DNA of 64,000 nucleotides from Stenopsyche tienmushanensis (GCA_008973525.1 WACJ01000081.1:1051476-1115475); one strand, 5' to 3'. Counted from the first letter of the stretch, positions 44,546-57,843 are shown. Numbers and translations: made by a program. The notes: generated by a model from the sequence alone, not told the origin.

Positions 44546-46649
44546 AAGCAACATTTATTTGTTCTTATTTTATGCACATTCCCGTTTATTTTTTGGTGAG
44601 ATGCAAATAAGGGGGGGAGAGATTTATGTACAGGAATATAGATAGATGTCGTTATTAATTTGACTTATTGGGTTCAAAGGATGACAGAAAACTTTATCTG
44701 TTAATCTGACAAATTGCAACCACGCAAATTAATAGCAACTTTGAGCAGAGATGCAATATTGCCCGAGCAACATATGTTATCAAAGTGAAAATGGACTTAG
44801 TCATATATCTATAAACTCTGTGTGATATGAGGAGCTAAATTACTTTTTGCATTGCAAGCAAAATTGATAGTTATTTAGATTGAATTATTGAACAAATCGA
44901 AATTTGTAAAGATACATTTTTAAGTCCTTCATACATATTATATGTATATTCCACATATCTTTCATACGTATATTTGTTTATAATAAACTTGATTATTGTA
45001 TAGCATAAATACGTTAAAAATAAACTTTAAGAAAAAAATCACTAGTACGAATAACAAGATTGTTAATATATTTCAATGGGAAGAGACATTTGGCAAGGCA
45101 TAGTAAGAGCATTATATATAGTTATTATGCTAGAAACTAAAATGCAAGAACTATAAACGGCCAACAAAATATTTGGCATGAAAATTAACACATCAAAAAC
45201 AATGTTCAACAAATAATGCAAAAAAAAACACCAATATCGCTTCAAAGGAACATGGTAGACAATGTTGATGATTCCATATATCTGGCCCAATGCATAGCCA
45301 TGGAAAAGCCTAACTATTTTTAAGGTTATTTAACTATTCTAAACGATTACATTTATAAAAAATGTCACCTAAACTAACCATGAGATGTCTAACAAATATT
45401 TTCTTACAGACTAATTACTTGAAGATTATTTAATCGTCCTGGTTGGTACACCTACAGGATGAGATTTTTTATGATAGTTACTATGGAAAGCCCTAACGAA
45501 ATGTTAATTACATTCTTTCATGAAGATTACGTGAAAATATATATCCGCATTCTATTACATCTACAAAATGTTGTTCACTCATAGATATCCACAGTTAAGA
45601 AATATTATATAGATGGCCTGGACATTCCAACCATAAAAGCTAATAGTATATCTAGCTAAGTAATATATCTACTTAATAGTCTAAGCCATTTAAGAAAAGC
45701 CTACTTAGTTTCTCAAATTTCCCACCCCATATTTGTATTATATTACACGTTTTATGCTACATCACTAGCCTAACAGCTGAACTATCCATTTTTATTTATG
45801 GTTTGTATTCACCGAACTAGGAGAATCAACCTGAAATAGGAAACCACCTAGTCTAGAATTCGCGGAGCTAAGATGCTCTTGGGATACGCCCTCAGTTCAT
45901 TTCACTTTAACCCAACAGGGCCCTAGCGAGGAAAAGGGAGACTGGACTCTTTGTACTCCAGAAAATCCTTTTCAGTAAATTCAAAAAGCCCGCCTAGAGT
46001 AGTTTTTCACTATCTCCTGAGGACAAATATTGACTTATTAAAGAATAAATCTGGATCATCCCTTAAATTGAATAGATATATTATTTTTTTATCAAACAGG
46101 AATATTGAAATATTTTATTCTCAAATTCTTAATCAAAATCTTGTCACATTCTTTCATTTTCAAAAAGAATATTACTATTACTATTCATTATTGAATACCA
46201 AATATTATAATTGTAAATATCAATTAAATATGTTGGTTATCCAAATGCTCAGCTGTTCAAATATTTGATCAATTTAGTCAATCTAAGTGTATTTTTAAGA
46301 CAATGATTTCGAAACAATCGTCATCTTAGCGACGTATGGAAAATTATTTATAAATAATGATAACATAAATATATTTAGTGCTCAAATGCTAATAAAATAC
46401 ATACAGATGCATTTTGAGTAAAATTTTAGCTTGGAGTACTATAGATAGATGGATTTATCCTATAGCCTTTTAAGGCGTAAAAATGATAATCAATGAAAGT
46501 AATTTCCTGCGGGAAATTGAAAAAAAAGCTCTTGTTTGTTTTCACGAATGCAATTTAGATAAGTAACCCAATTTTCTACACATTTCTCCCGATTTTTTCA
46601 TCCAATTAAAAAAAAAATTGTTCGACCGATTTTTATGAAAATGCGAATT
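44546..46649. other. AT-rich non-coding stretch
   Basis: No supported gene. A G+C-richer patch at 45800-46020 contains TAACCCAACAGGGCCCTAGC and could be an old repeat or regulatory DNA; I recognise no family. The 105-codon frame at 45951-46268 starts at TTG and is mostly Asn/Tyr/Leu/Ile-rich, as expected from AT-rich DNA. Confidence 0.4.
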
Positions 46650-47060
46650 TTCCGTCCCCCATATTTGAGCTATTTACGAATTTTTCTTCGTCGCTTATGT
46701 AAAAATTGTCAATTATTGTCGTGACAAAAACAGACCGCCGAATAAATTAAGATCCTCGGTTTAGACCGAACGCTCTGCGATTTCGGTTTGGTGCGACCAT
46801 AATTCAAGAACTCCACTCTGGGACACCGGGCACACCTTCCGTATGCAATTTAAACGTCAAAACAGCTTGAATAATGGACATATTATATTGTCCTCATGGC
46901 TCGGTGCCTTGTCTTTATTTTGAATATTTTTCTTTCGTTTCGGAGGACCGCTATATAATAATAGTCTCTCCTCGACTGAAATAGGGGGGAAATTACACCC
47001 TTGGCAAAATTAATGCGAAAAGCGACAACCCCGAAATTTTTGAAGGGCACAAATGTTCAT
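46650..47060. promoter_or_regulatory. Candidate conserved non-coding element G
   Basis: A G+C-richer island with several dyads: TCGGTTTAGACCGA (46756-46769), GGACATATTATATTGTCC (46876-46893), and a TATATAATAATAG stretch at 46953 that could serve as a TATA box. No open frame. Possibly an enhancer or the promoter of a non-coding transcript. Confidence 0.35.
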
Positions 47061-47874
47061 GTATATTAAAAACGTCATAGAGAAAAAGCTGATCGTTATT
47101 GAATTCTTCAAACTGAGATGAAATAAAATATTTATGTTTATAGAGTAATACGATCATACATCTGAAGTCACATATTTTATTTACGTAAGCAGCTCAATTT
47201 TAAAACATAGACAGACATATTATTTTTGATTGAACAGATTATAATAGAAATAAACTCTTTTTCTGATTTATTAAGGAATTAAAGAAGAATAAAAATATTA
47301 TTTTGTTATATTACACAGTATGAAAATGAGAGACACAAGAGTGAGACAAAAGAGTATCCCACTAAGACAGCCAATCAGCGATATGAGGGCGTTAACTCAC
47401 ATCAAATAAAAGCTCACAAAAGGCTAGTAACTCAATCAGTCCAGTAGAGTGCGTTGGGATCTTCACATCGAATTTCTATACCAATATATCTCTGCAGAAT
47501 ACCTTAAGTCCCATATTTAAATCAATTTTTGTATGATCATAATTTGTTACACCAAGTTTTTAATTTATCATCATTTGAACTAAAATAAATAATAAAGCTA
47601 TTAAAATCCTATCAGAAAATCATGTAATGCATTTGGCCATATATTTTGAGCTTCCCTCGATAATTCAAACATGCATCTTTTTAAATATCCTCAGCTTATC
47701 GTAGTCAAAGTTTACCAATGCCATTTGCCTTATGTAGTATAAGGAAGTCTGCATGCAATCCGAGCTATATATTTAAGGCATTGAAGCTAGTGACAGAGGA
47801 TGAAGTTAACTATCGAAACTTCACCGTGCATGTCCATGACCTCCTGGTTCAATCTTATTGACTTGACGTTTGAG
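47061..47874. other. Non-coding stretch
   Basis: AT-rich DNA ending at the 3' boundary of a hAT element. The patch 47330-47470 is slightly richer in G+C but unrecognised. Confidence 0.45.
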
Positions 47875-48670
47875 CAGTGGTTATCAATCTTTTTGAAGTC
47901 ACGATGCACTTTTGATTATGGTAAAAAGTGGCGGTGCACCAGAATTAAGAATATGTGAACATATTTTTTTTTAAAGTTAAATTGAAAAAATGTTTAATAT
48001 TGAAAAAAAAATTGGTTGATTAACTTTTCTTAGGAACAATTTTATATTTATACGCGTTTTATTAAAAATATTTACATTAATATTTGAACTGGTGGCAAAT
48101 CTTAGAGGGGGAGCATTTTTCTTCTCTATCCACCCAAAATGACGTCCCTGCTTTACATAATGGAATTTATATGATCAATCAAATATCAATTAATGTGATA
48201 CCTAAGCTTATTAGCTTTTGTAGATATCAGAAACATTAGGTCGAATATTTGATATAGCTGTCCTCAATTCTTCGCCTAAATTCGTAAGTTATTCTCGTTT
48301 TTTCGTTTTCATATTAGCTAATGTTGAGAAACCAAGCTCACACAAATTTGATGTCGAAAACTGTAACAAAATTTTCAGTGCTTTCAATACAGTTTTAGTG
48401 TTGCTGATAATGTTTTCCAAACCAAAGATTCTCTATAAAAAAACATTATATAGTTATAATATTAGGGTTTTTTGACTTTACAAGGTAATAAATTCCTTTG
48501 ATTGAGCCTACCATTGAAGGATTACCATTTGTACAAATTCCTATACATAACTCCAATGATGTTTTAAATTGTTCTAAATATGAAGAAATATACTCAAAAA
48601 CATCTTGTCCTATCGTATGCTCGGTAAATTTGCAGAACAGATATTCAAGGTATAGTTTCATGATATAAAT
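47875..48670 (-). mobile_element. hAT transposon 3' end (ZBED/FAM200-like transposase remnant)
   Basis: Transcribed on the minus strand. VCTNGxPSM-type sequence (CIGICTNGNPSMVGSIKG, about 48545-48492) matches the catalytic block of ZBED/FAM200-like hAT transposases. After a gap, LKILLQFSTSNLCELGFSTL followed by ANMKTK (about 48380-48300) is the hAT C-terminal dimerisation motif. EELRTAISNIRP (about 48277-48240) and a final VSH complete the protein. The element then ends in a terminal inverted repeat, which on the plus strand begins CAGTGGTTATCAATCTTTTT at 47875, the CAGTGGTT end used by many hAT elements. The sequence between the catalytic and dimerisation blocks is deleted and stops interrupt the frame. 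No partner end was found to the right, so the 5' part is lost. Confidence 0.85.
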
Positions 48671-49079
48671 AAAACCAAAATCAAAGCAGACCCTACAATT
48701 TATTAGTATGATAAAGGCATTCCAAAGTTTTCCTTAAAGTATTTTCAAATCATGTTTTTTTTAAAACGGTTGAAATTATGTAACGACACCAATTGATGGA
48801 AATATTTATTATCTAATTAAAAATTGAAAAAAACAACCCTTTAGCTCGTACTCTGAATTATGTACTTATCAATATTATGAAAAAAATTATTGACGTTAAT
48901 TTTAATGAAAAGTTACATTTTTAATTTCATAGAATTTTAGGAGTTGAACAAGAAATATGATTGTTTTTTTTTCAGGAAATTATACAATGGTACTCTTTAC
49001 GAGGGAAATCATTGAGGAACACTTCCCCATCAAATAAAATAATGATTTTTATTGGCATAGAATAAATGGGACGCTTTAC
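48671..49079. other. AT-rich non-coding spacer
   Basis: No supported gene. It may contain the decayed 5' remains of the hAT element. Confidence 0.4.
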
Positions 49080-49920
49080 AAAGAGTATAAAATCTGATCG
49101 TGTTTGAAGTCAAAGGCAACCAATTCGATGCCTTTCTCATCCTCGTGTGGTTTATTACGCTCATTTCAATTACAGTATCATACGAACGGGTAAGTGACAC
49201 TAAAATATTTTATGGCCGTTTTGAGCAAAACCTGTGTATTGGACCCAGTTTGCTCTCAAAAAAGGACATGAAAGTTGACGGTTGCTCATAATGAGACCAT
49301 ATGAAAATTTATACCCTTACATGTAGGCCCGATGGGAATTTTTCGAATTGGGATCGCACATTTTTTGTCGGGGCCATAAAAATATATAGAACCCTTGCGA
49401 GAATTATAAATATTTTTATGGCTCGGTATAATCAGGTTGGTGTTTAATAATTGAATTGCTGACGATGGCTGCTGTCGAAAGAGAGTTCGGAACGGTGAGG
49501 GTGTTCGGGAAACGTGGGAGGTTGGGAATAGTTTTCCAGGTGATATTGTTAGCTTGTGAGTAACAATAATCTGCTGCAGAAAACTGTCAATGGCAGAAGT
49601 GTAGCTTGCCAGGTGTGGCAGACTGGATTTCAGTTCTATTTCCGGCTTACCGGTCGTTTTCCTTACACAAACCGGCTGCTATACTTCATATTGTTTACGT
49701 GCAAAGCCTGCCAGCTGAGTGATTGGCTTCCACCTAGTGTGGAACATAAAGAAACCGTACTTTTGAATTCCGGCATCTTTGTTGGATATGAAAGGGCCCA
49801 TAGAACCTGAATTTCAATTCAATCAAAGCAATTTAACTTTGTCGTTCTCCGGTTCTGTTTAATTATTATTTAATTACAGAGAATAATGGCACCTAACGAA
49901 TGGCTTCCAATCAATGAAAA
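49080..49920. promoter_or_regulatory. Candidate conserved non-coding element H
   Basis: A long G+C-richer, repeat-free island. Frames at 49100-49291 and 49556-49810 are open but match no family, and the second starts inside a run with stops nearby in all frames. GAATTGCTGACGATGGCTGC (49453) and GCTTGCCAGGTGTGG (49602) contain TGCTGAC- and CAGGTG E-box-type sites. Regulatory DNA is the simplest reading. Confidence 0.35.
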
Positions 49921-52900
49921 TGGACAATGAAAGCTTAAATTGATAAAAATGAATCAATTTTATTTACACCGGGTATTTGTTACATTTGAAACACTATATA
50001 GGTTGAATTTTTCCTGGGCCCAAAATCCTTTTCATACATTTTTGATAATTTACTAAAGTCTCTAATTAATTAATTGAAAAAATCACTATGCATCGAAAGT
50101 ATGATACACACGTTGAATCATCAGGCTTCATTATGTTGTACTATAAACCATCATCAATTTTTCGAGAATCAACGTGCCAATAATATAATCATTGCGGAAT
50201 TGAAACACTTTTTTAAATAAACTACTTCAACATAAGAATGATTTTATAATATTTGATCCAAAAATATGCTCTTAATTATTTACAATCAATTTAATTAATT
50301 TTGATTTCGGGACTGCGAATTATGTTGCTGGTATTAAATTTTTAATTTTTAATCATTGTAAAACATAAAACTTTGAATGAATGAATGTCTCTACAATATC
50401 CCTTTTTATTTTTTGAATAGATGCATAAAATTTATTGTGCAATTTCATATTTCATATCAATAAAATAAAATAGGTAAGTATATATATTATGTAAAATATT
50501 CGAGTATTCGAATATTCTACCAATTTCATTTTTGTTATTCGAATAATTGATTCAATTGAAGTTTTCACTTTTTGCAATAGTCTTGTTTGCATATTTAAAT
50601 AAAATCACATATTTTTTAATTATTTTCATTATGTCGTTTGAAAATACAAGCAATGACCATTAATTGCGTTACAAAATTATAACTCGAACAGATCATTATT
50701 CTTCAATTGTTACTGTCTGCTCCAAGTCATAACTTTCCATTGTAGTGACATAGTTTTTAGACATGTTTTTATTTGGTTATACATGAAATTTTACACATTT
50801 AAAATTTTATAGAACTTTAGAAAACCAGTAATATATTCGTACTTTTAAAGGCATATTGGAAAGATGGATGTAGATTGAATATAATATTTTAAAACTACTT
50901 TATGGACCATGTAAATGTTCAATAGTGATTGATGGTGATGGTGACTTGAATGAACATTCTGTGAAGCGATATGAATAATGGCATATGTTGATGGGTTGTT
51001 TGATTATCATTTATATAACTTTAAAACTAAATATAATTATCATCAGTGATAATATTATATACATACAATTATTATATGTGTCATATATTTGAAGTGATTA
51101 TTTCTAATATTTATACAAAAATATTTTTGCGATATATTATTTAGGCGAAAAGTGATGTAAATCAAAAAGTACGTTACATCAAAATCTCATTAGAAGATGT
51201 TTGAAATTATTTTCAACAGTCTAGTATCTCATTTGCTGAACATTAAAAGTAAATTTGCTCTGCAGAGAGTTTCGATGCAGAGTTTAGAAGCTGCATGTCT
51301 TCCACTCGTTTGATGCACATAATGCACTGAAACAAAGACACGTATCGTTCCGTGTTCTTTAAAATTGCTCCTAACTATAATATAATAGACTCCAGTAAAT
51401 GCTAGAGGAAATTTTCTCTTGAGACACAATGTGCTGCAGGCTTTCGAGAAGATAAAGCAAAATCTCAAAATAAAATTAAATAGTGATATACTTCATTATT
51501 ATTTCGTTATAAGATACATTTCTATTATATTAATATAATAGCCCTGGGCGAAAATCTGAGATTCGGATTATAAACCACAGCTACTTTAATTATTGTGAGA
51601 TTCTTGAATACGGTTATCTCTGCAAAAGTTGTAGACCCATTGTGTGTATTGTAACCGAGTAGTAAAATAACACGGATAAATCTATAAGGATGTACGGCTC
51701 GAGGTGGTATTTAGTGGCTCAGCAAAAACCCCTTTCTCTAGTTAATTTGAATTGTGTATAAACTATCTAAGTTGTCTTAACAAAATACGTTAAACGGAAA
51801 GAAACATAAAATATTTTCAGAACCTCGCTGTTCTCAAAGTACACTATTTTGGAATAAAATCTAATCAAATTATTATATATAGATTATTTATATTTTATAT
51901 TAAATTCAAACACAAAAAGTATACTGGAAACAAAAATCACTTAATTTTAGGCAGCAATAAATCACATTGATTGATACAGGCATTAGAACAAAGATACAGA
52001 TGTATATGATCGCACATAGTCAAGTTTGAAGATCTATGGCAGCATAATACAGTAACCGGGATTGAATTAGCAGTGAGAGGAAAATATTACGGATCAGTGC
52101 CAGGGATCAAAGGATTAGGACATTTCAGGGATCAGGGTCTTCCATCGATTGGCGTGTTTCGACTCCGTAACAACCAATCTTCTCACTGCGCTCCCCCAGG
52201 GGGTGAACATTTTCGACAAATTGCATTTTTTGATGCATGATGCTATTGTTTTTAGTTCTTGTATATATTTACTCTAAGAATCGGTAAGAAACAACAATAA
52301 CATCCTTGGGTATCCACTTTAATATTCGATATGCCATCAACCGAGATTATTTTCATTGATTATCTTGTTGGCTTAAATTGTCCTTAACCGATAATAAGAA
52401 AGGTACCCTCAACTAACCATTTGAAGATTGAGCTCATTTAAAATCATCAAAATATTAGATGCTATATTTGCTCGTCCGCCACTTATCATCCGCACAAATC
52501 CACTTATCTATCATGACAGCCACAACGTGTATGGAGCTTGTACATAAATAAATAAACACTGTCGATAGCATATAATATTCGGTCATTTCTTCAAGTAAAA
52601 GCAAACAATACACTTGAAATCGATTCATTATATCATTCACATATCATTATTAGCTCATGGGTTGACGGTCTATACAATCGTACGATATACGCAAGATAAT
52701 CTAGCTATCTCTGTTTATCTCATTATCAAAGTGCAAGACCAAAGTGTCTCCCAATCCAACATGTAAGAATGATTTTTATGAATCACTGGAATTCGCTCGC
52801 AAATAGGCGATCATCCTACCATACAGGCTAAGACTTTCTTGGATGAGTAGAAAATATTTTTCCAATCATTCTGATCTCCAGCAATTAGCGAACCACTCAG

Positions 52901-53379
52901 GTCATCTGAATTTAAATCTTTCTAAGACAGGACTATATGCTGAAAAACACTAGATAAATTAATTTTAAAAAAATTGTAATATAAATAAGCCAATCTTATT
53001 CAGCGATCTTTCATTTTACCTGTCTTCCAAATGATAATTTTCCGCATATTTCTCTTATTTTTCAGTAATATTTTTTAAATTTTATTTCTGGCTTATAAGT
53101 CTTATTCTATTTTATCACTTTGAAAATAATTCAAGAAATGTTCATTAATACCCGAGGAAAAAGCTCAAGGATGTTTGGTATCATTTGCAAAGTTGGCAAG
53201 CTTGATGCCAAAAAGAAATAAATGGTTAAGTTTTCAAGTTCAATGCAAACGTTTTTAGATTGTAAGAATAATAAAACAATATTTATTGCTTGACAATAAT
53301 AAAAAACCTTTATAATCCATACATTTGTTTCATAAGAGTCGTCTTAGAATTACCATTGTTTCCACTTGTTTGACTTTAT
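49921..53379. other. Long AT-rich non-coding stretch
   Basis: Mostly low-complexity AT-rich DNA. TATTATATTAATATAATA at 51524-51541 is a perfect 18-base palindrome. A G+C-richer patch at 52040-52210 (with GCGCTCCCCCAGGGGGTG) is unrecognised. Frames at 51229-51468 and 52455-52640 match no family. Confidence 0.45.
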
Positions 53380-53830
53380 CTCCATCATTGATTCGCAAAC
53401 ATTCACACGTCAATTGATGTGGTTTAAAGGATTTTGTAAAAAAGACGCTCAGCTTCAAAGAAGCACAACACTCCAACGTCGACATATTCATCTCCCGAAA
53501 ATTTAGAATCTCTCTCAAATGTACAAAGAAGGGAGTCATTAACAAAGAAACGTGAGAAAGGCGTTCTTGTGAGGTGTGTCGCATTTTTGAAGTACTTCCG
53601 CTCTTTGTGATCTTAGAACACACATCCACAATCACAGATAAGCAAAGTCGACGACTGTACAGGCAGAATGCGAAATGTTTCCTCGGAGATTAATCCGGCT
53701 CGCAGTAGTAAGATATTCGTATTAATTCAATTTGACCTAGATTCAGCGAATTGCTTGGATTTGCACCGATGGCTTAAGCCTTCCGGCTTTCTTTAAAATG
53801 TCGATGGGGATAATTGAAATTAATTATATG
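53380..53830. promoter_or_regulatory. Candidate conserved non-coding element I
   Basis: Mildly G+C-rich and free of recognisable repeats. A 101-codon minus frame (53330-53635) covers its left part but matches no family. CGGAGATTAATCCGGCTCGC near 53683 contains the Bicoid/Otx-type core TAATCC. It may be an enhancer. Confidence 0.3.
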
Positions 53831-54598
53831 ATACGATGCTGGTTTTTAATATGTGTTTTCATATGTGACTTTGTGTGTTCTTATTGTTTGCGGTGAGCTT
53901 TCAGCGCATTAAAGCTTTGAATACTTCATACAACGTAGCAAGCGTAGACACTGCTGCTTCCGTGATAATGTAACCTTTAGAATCCCACAAAACAGAAGGC
54001 ATATTAAAACTTTTCATTATTTATAATACTTATTAGACTCATTTTTTTAGGTACTATTGATGACCTTTGACATTTAAATTTAATATTTAATATTAGATCC
54101 CAAACGACTTAGTAAATGTCTTTACATATTACTTTTTTTATTTCATTTTTCACAGTACAAAATCAGATTGCGAAATTCAAATTTTTATGAACTTCTTAAA
54201 AAAATTGACTAATATTAATTTGATTCGAAATTTAAGGGAGAAGATTATCGATGAGTGCTAGTGAAATAATCACTAGCCATTTTGACAATTTTGATATTTG
54301 CGATCACTTAAAATATCGTCCAGTATATCGCAAATATGGGTTCTTCTTATATTTTGGATTATAGTTGAACTATTATGGAACTTTCTGAATACTGGTAGTT
54401 TTTGACATTAATAGATTGATGAATGTTTCATTCTTTGACAATCTTTAAAATTTGCTTTAATATTTAAGATTATTTTACCATATCACTTAAAAGCTTCAAA
54501 TTCAACGTCAACAAAACAATGGTGTAAATTTTATATAAGAAATATTAGAATACCTTATGAATGCATACAATGCAAACATTGTGTATACATATAATATA
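53831..54598. other. AT-rich non-coding spacer
   Basis: No supported gene; ends at the TA target of the mariner derivative. Confidence 0.45.
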
Positions 54599-55057
54599 TT
54601 AGGTTGTCCTATAAGTTTCTTTCGCAAATTAACACAGATCTAATCATAGCCATGATTGAAGAAAACTTGCGATATACTGTTCGTGAAATAGCTAACAAGT
54701 TAGAAATTCCACGAATATCCGTCCATAATCATCTGATAAAATTGGGCTATATCAATCGTTCAGATGTGTGGATCATCATGAACTGACTGACTCAAATAAA
54801 CTTCAGCGTATTTCAACATGCGATCTTCTCCTCCAACGACATTATAACCAACCTTTTTGGAAGAGACTTGTCACTGGAGATGAAAGTTGTATACTCTATA
54901 AATTTTGGCAAGAAGGCATTATGAGGCTCCCGGAGAGATGGAGAAAGGTAATAGAACAGAATTGATCATATATTATTCAATACATTTTGATGTAATACTA
55001 TTTATTGTTTATTTTTTTCTTAATATGAAAATGAAAGAAACTTATGGGACAGCCTAA
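54599..55057 (+). mobile_element. 459-bp mariner deletion derivative
   Basis: Flanked by TA on both sides. The left end TTAGGTTGTCCTATAAGTTT (then CTTTC) and the right end, read inverted (TTAGGCTGTCCCATAAGTTT, then CTTTC), match at 23 of 25 bases. The plus strand carries the transposase N-terminal helix-turn-helix (YTVREIANKLEIPRISVHNH, then LIKLGYINR; 54673-54760). After a frameshift come TCDLLLQRHYNQPFWKRLVT and GDES, the region of the first catalytic acid (54817-54890). The frame then jumps directly to FWQEGIMRLPERWRKVIEQN (54904-54962), the extreme C-terminus. The middle of the gene, with the HDNA and SPD-x-x-PSDY motifs, is cleanly deleted, so the element is non-autonomous. Confidence 0.92.
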
Positions 55058-55299
55058 TATAAATATTGTTTAAATAAAACAATTCAAAATAAAAACATGT
55101 TTTTTTAACCGTGGTTCTTAAAACTTATTGTCAAAGAGCTCGTCCCAGGATTTTGATTACTTCTAGTCAAATCATACATTTAAATATCAATAATTTGTTG
55201 TATGTGACAATGGATGTATAAGAAAAAGTTTTAGACTGTCAAAATTGTACTAAGTCATCTCTCACACTATAATTTTCTTATATGATTTTTTCCGAGGCT
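55058..55299. other. AT-rich non-coding spacer
   Basis: Nothing supported. Confidence 0.4.
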
Positions 55300-55930
55300 T
55301 CAAGGCTTTTAGCGATTGTCTTTTCTCCGTATGTCAACTTCTCTTGAATTCCAGAATGCATGCGTGGGTGTTTGGAAACAACTTTTTTTCAGGTACGCGT
55401 GAAAAATAAATCCGAAAACTGAAAGAAGCCAGCAAAAACTTATTTTGAGGTGTCGTGTACGTACGTGCGTACGAATGTGATTTAGTACAGGCCCCTAATA
55501 TCTTAATATATCTTTCCGAGAATAACTCACACCTTAAGGTGTACAGAATAAAGCCCGCTGGGTGTACACATGTACGCCACTATGCGTTTTGCCTCACAAA
55601 CACTTGGAGAAACTTTCCACTTTCTCTCCTATTTTTTTTTCTTTCTCTCCTCGTACTAAGACGTGACGTGGTTCATTATTAGGCAAAAATTTGCTGTTGG
55701 GTCGGAATTGGCACCCCTTGACGATCTGATCAGTGGAGAAGATGGAAAGCGAGAAGAGGGTGGCAGGGTGGAATGTCGGGTTATTAACAGCCCACTTAGT
55801 GCCTGTTGTGGTGCCGGACACGCCAATATTCGAGCTTCTTCCTTGTATTTTCGTGATCGGAATGAACTTAACCAAAGCAGACAGACGGTATAGACATTTA
55901 AATGTCATGTCGTATTTACTTTTTAAAAAA
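55300..55930. promoter_or_regulatory. Candidate conserved non-coding element J
   Basis: A G+C-richer island with overlapping open frames on both strands (complement 55594-55956, 55663-55933). None matches a family and they cannot all be coding. GTCGTGTACGTACGTGCGTA (55453) is a CpG-rich repeat of ACGT and GCGT units. TCTCTCC and TTTCTCTCC runs (55623-55649) are GAGA-factor-like sites on the minus strand. Probably regulatory. Confidence 0.35.
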
Positions 55931-57080
55931 TGAAGCATTTGACATAAAAATCGCATGATTTATTCATAAAAATACAATAAAGGAAAAATATTAAAGTACC
56001 ACTGATTAATTTAAAATGTTAGTTGCTGCGAGTAAATAAAAATAATAATCTTAATTATCCTTCAAATTTAAAGATCCCTTAGATGTGACACTTAATAATA
56101 TTGGATAAATTTAATAAAATACACTTTTGATCGACTGAGCGTTCTCACGTAATCACAGACAGACACGGATGTACAAAAATATTTCTATTTAGAAAAAAAA
56201 ATTATAATTGTAATCAAACTTTCATCATATTAAATTAACTTTATAAATAATTTTACTGCCATCTATGGATAGAAAATTTACAATTTACAAATTTGCTATA
56301 ATCATTAAAAATAAGAAACAATTTTTTAAGTGAAAGTTATGTATTTTTACGTATTAACTCCTGCTTAACATTATAAATTTGTTTCAATTAGGTTATTCCA
56401 TAAGTTTAATTAAAACAAACTTGCGGGTTGCTATAAGGGAATAGGTTGAGTTTTAATCATCCCATTAGGGTTTTAAGCCTGTGGGATTGATTGAGCTGCA
56501 ATTTTGTTAAACTGTATAAAGCCACATCAATAAAATATAATCAAAAGCTCTCCGAATAATTTATTTTACTAAGCAACTTAAATTAAATGTAATATTAAAA
56601 AATAAATAACTATATTTTTTTTATTCTTCAAGTGTTCTCACGGATACGAACGGTGCAGAAGATATTTAAACAGTCATTAAAAATTGTGCAGAATTACAAT
56701 CATCACATGACATGTTTATAATATAAATAAATATTCCATCAGCATGAAGTTTATATAAATTAAACAAGTTTTCCATCTCTTTAAGAGAGCCAATGCTCTG
56801 CAGACACAATCGATTTATATGCAAAAATGTGTAAATATTTGAGAATATGATACGAATTCTCAGTCTATTATATAGAGTGTGAAAATATTGCGAAATATTT
56901 TTGAATCAGTGATAAAACACGCAACGTAAGATATTTTAAAGATTACGAAGTGTTATGGGGATGTAAATAATGGGGGAGCATTTTTCTGGCGGAGGAGTAT
57001 TTTTCATTGTGATTTCAGCTGGAAACTTATTTTCACTTTAGATGCAACAAGATTTTTCTCTCAGCTCGCAGGTGTGAACA
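55931..57080. other. AT-rich non-coding stretch
   Basis: No supported gene or element. TTAGGTTATTCCATAAGTTT at 56390-56409 resembles the end of the mariner family at 54599 (TTAGGTTGTCCTATAAGTTT) and may be an isolated mariner end; no partner was found. Confidence 0.45.
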
Positions 57081-57720
57081 AAATATGAGAATTGAAAATG
57101 TCTTTCATCTTTCTTATATAGAGTGCGACTGTTACCTGACTTTTGAGAGTCTTTTCTTTGGCGTTCTCACCCATTCCTTTTTAAGCATTTTGTGTGTGGA
57201 TGTCGGTCATATTTTCTTTTCTAAAATGGCGAAATTCCGTTCTGGAAGTACACATAAAATCCAATGTGTGCTTTTGAACATTTTGCCTGTTATTAACCCA
57301 AGCTCATTGCGAAATAACAACGTGTCCATTATTTATTTAGAGCCATAATGATGAGTTCCGGCTTTGTTCATTTACATAGCAAATAGCTTGGAAATGTGTT
57401 GTTTTCACAAAGCTGGATCCAACATTGCGTTCTTTAATCACTAAATTGAATACGTTGGAGTGCGTTGATGAATGATTTCGATTAGAACTCAGATATTGAC
57501 AGATGCATGCAACGACTTTCAATTGAATCCATGCAGCCCTTTGTAAAAGTTGCCATGGAAAGCTACGTTTATTTCTTTCAGATTGGTAACAGAAAGCTAA
57601 ACTTTTCAATCTCGGTTTTGTCAATACGAACGTTGCAATAAAGCTTCAAAGTTCTTCATTTGTTCATGGTCGTACATCAATTCGCGGAAACTTTTCCATA
57701 AAGCAAATATCACACAAACC
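57081..57720. promoter_or_regulatory. Candidate conserved non-coding element K
   Basis: Modestly G+C-richer, repeat-free DNA. An ATG frame of 87 codons (57085-57348, plus) and one of 95 codons (complement 57337-57624) are open but unrecognised. Regulatory DNA is more likely than two abutting novel genes. Confidence 0.3.
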
Positions 57721-57843
57721 AAACAACTGATGCAATATTTCATTGAAGTATACAATTGAAATGAATCCTAATGCATATCATTTAAAATTGTAATGTAACT
57801 AAGCAAACTTTGATTTATATGTACTTAAAATTGATAAAATGCT

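Noticed and set aside
45951..46268. 105-codon plus-strand open frame
   Set aside because: TTG start and composition dominated by Asn, Tyr, Leu and Ile, typical of translated AT-rich DNA.
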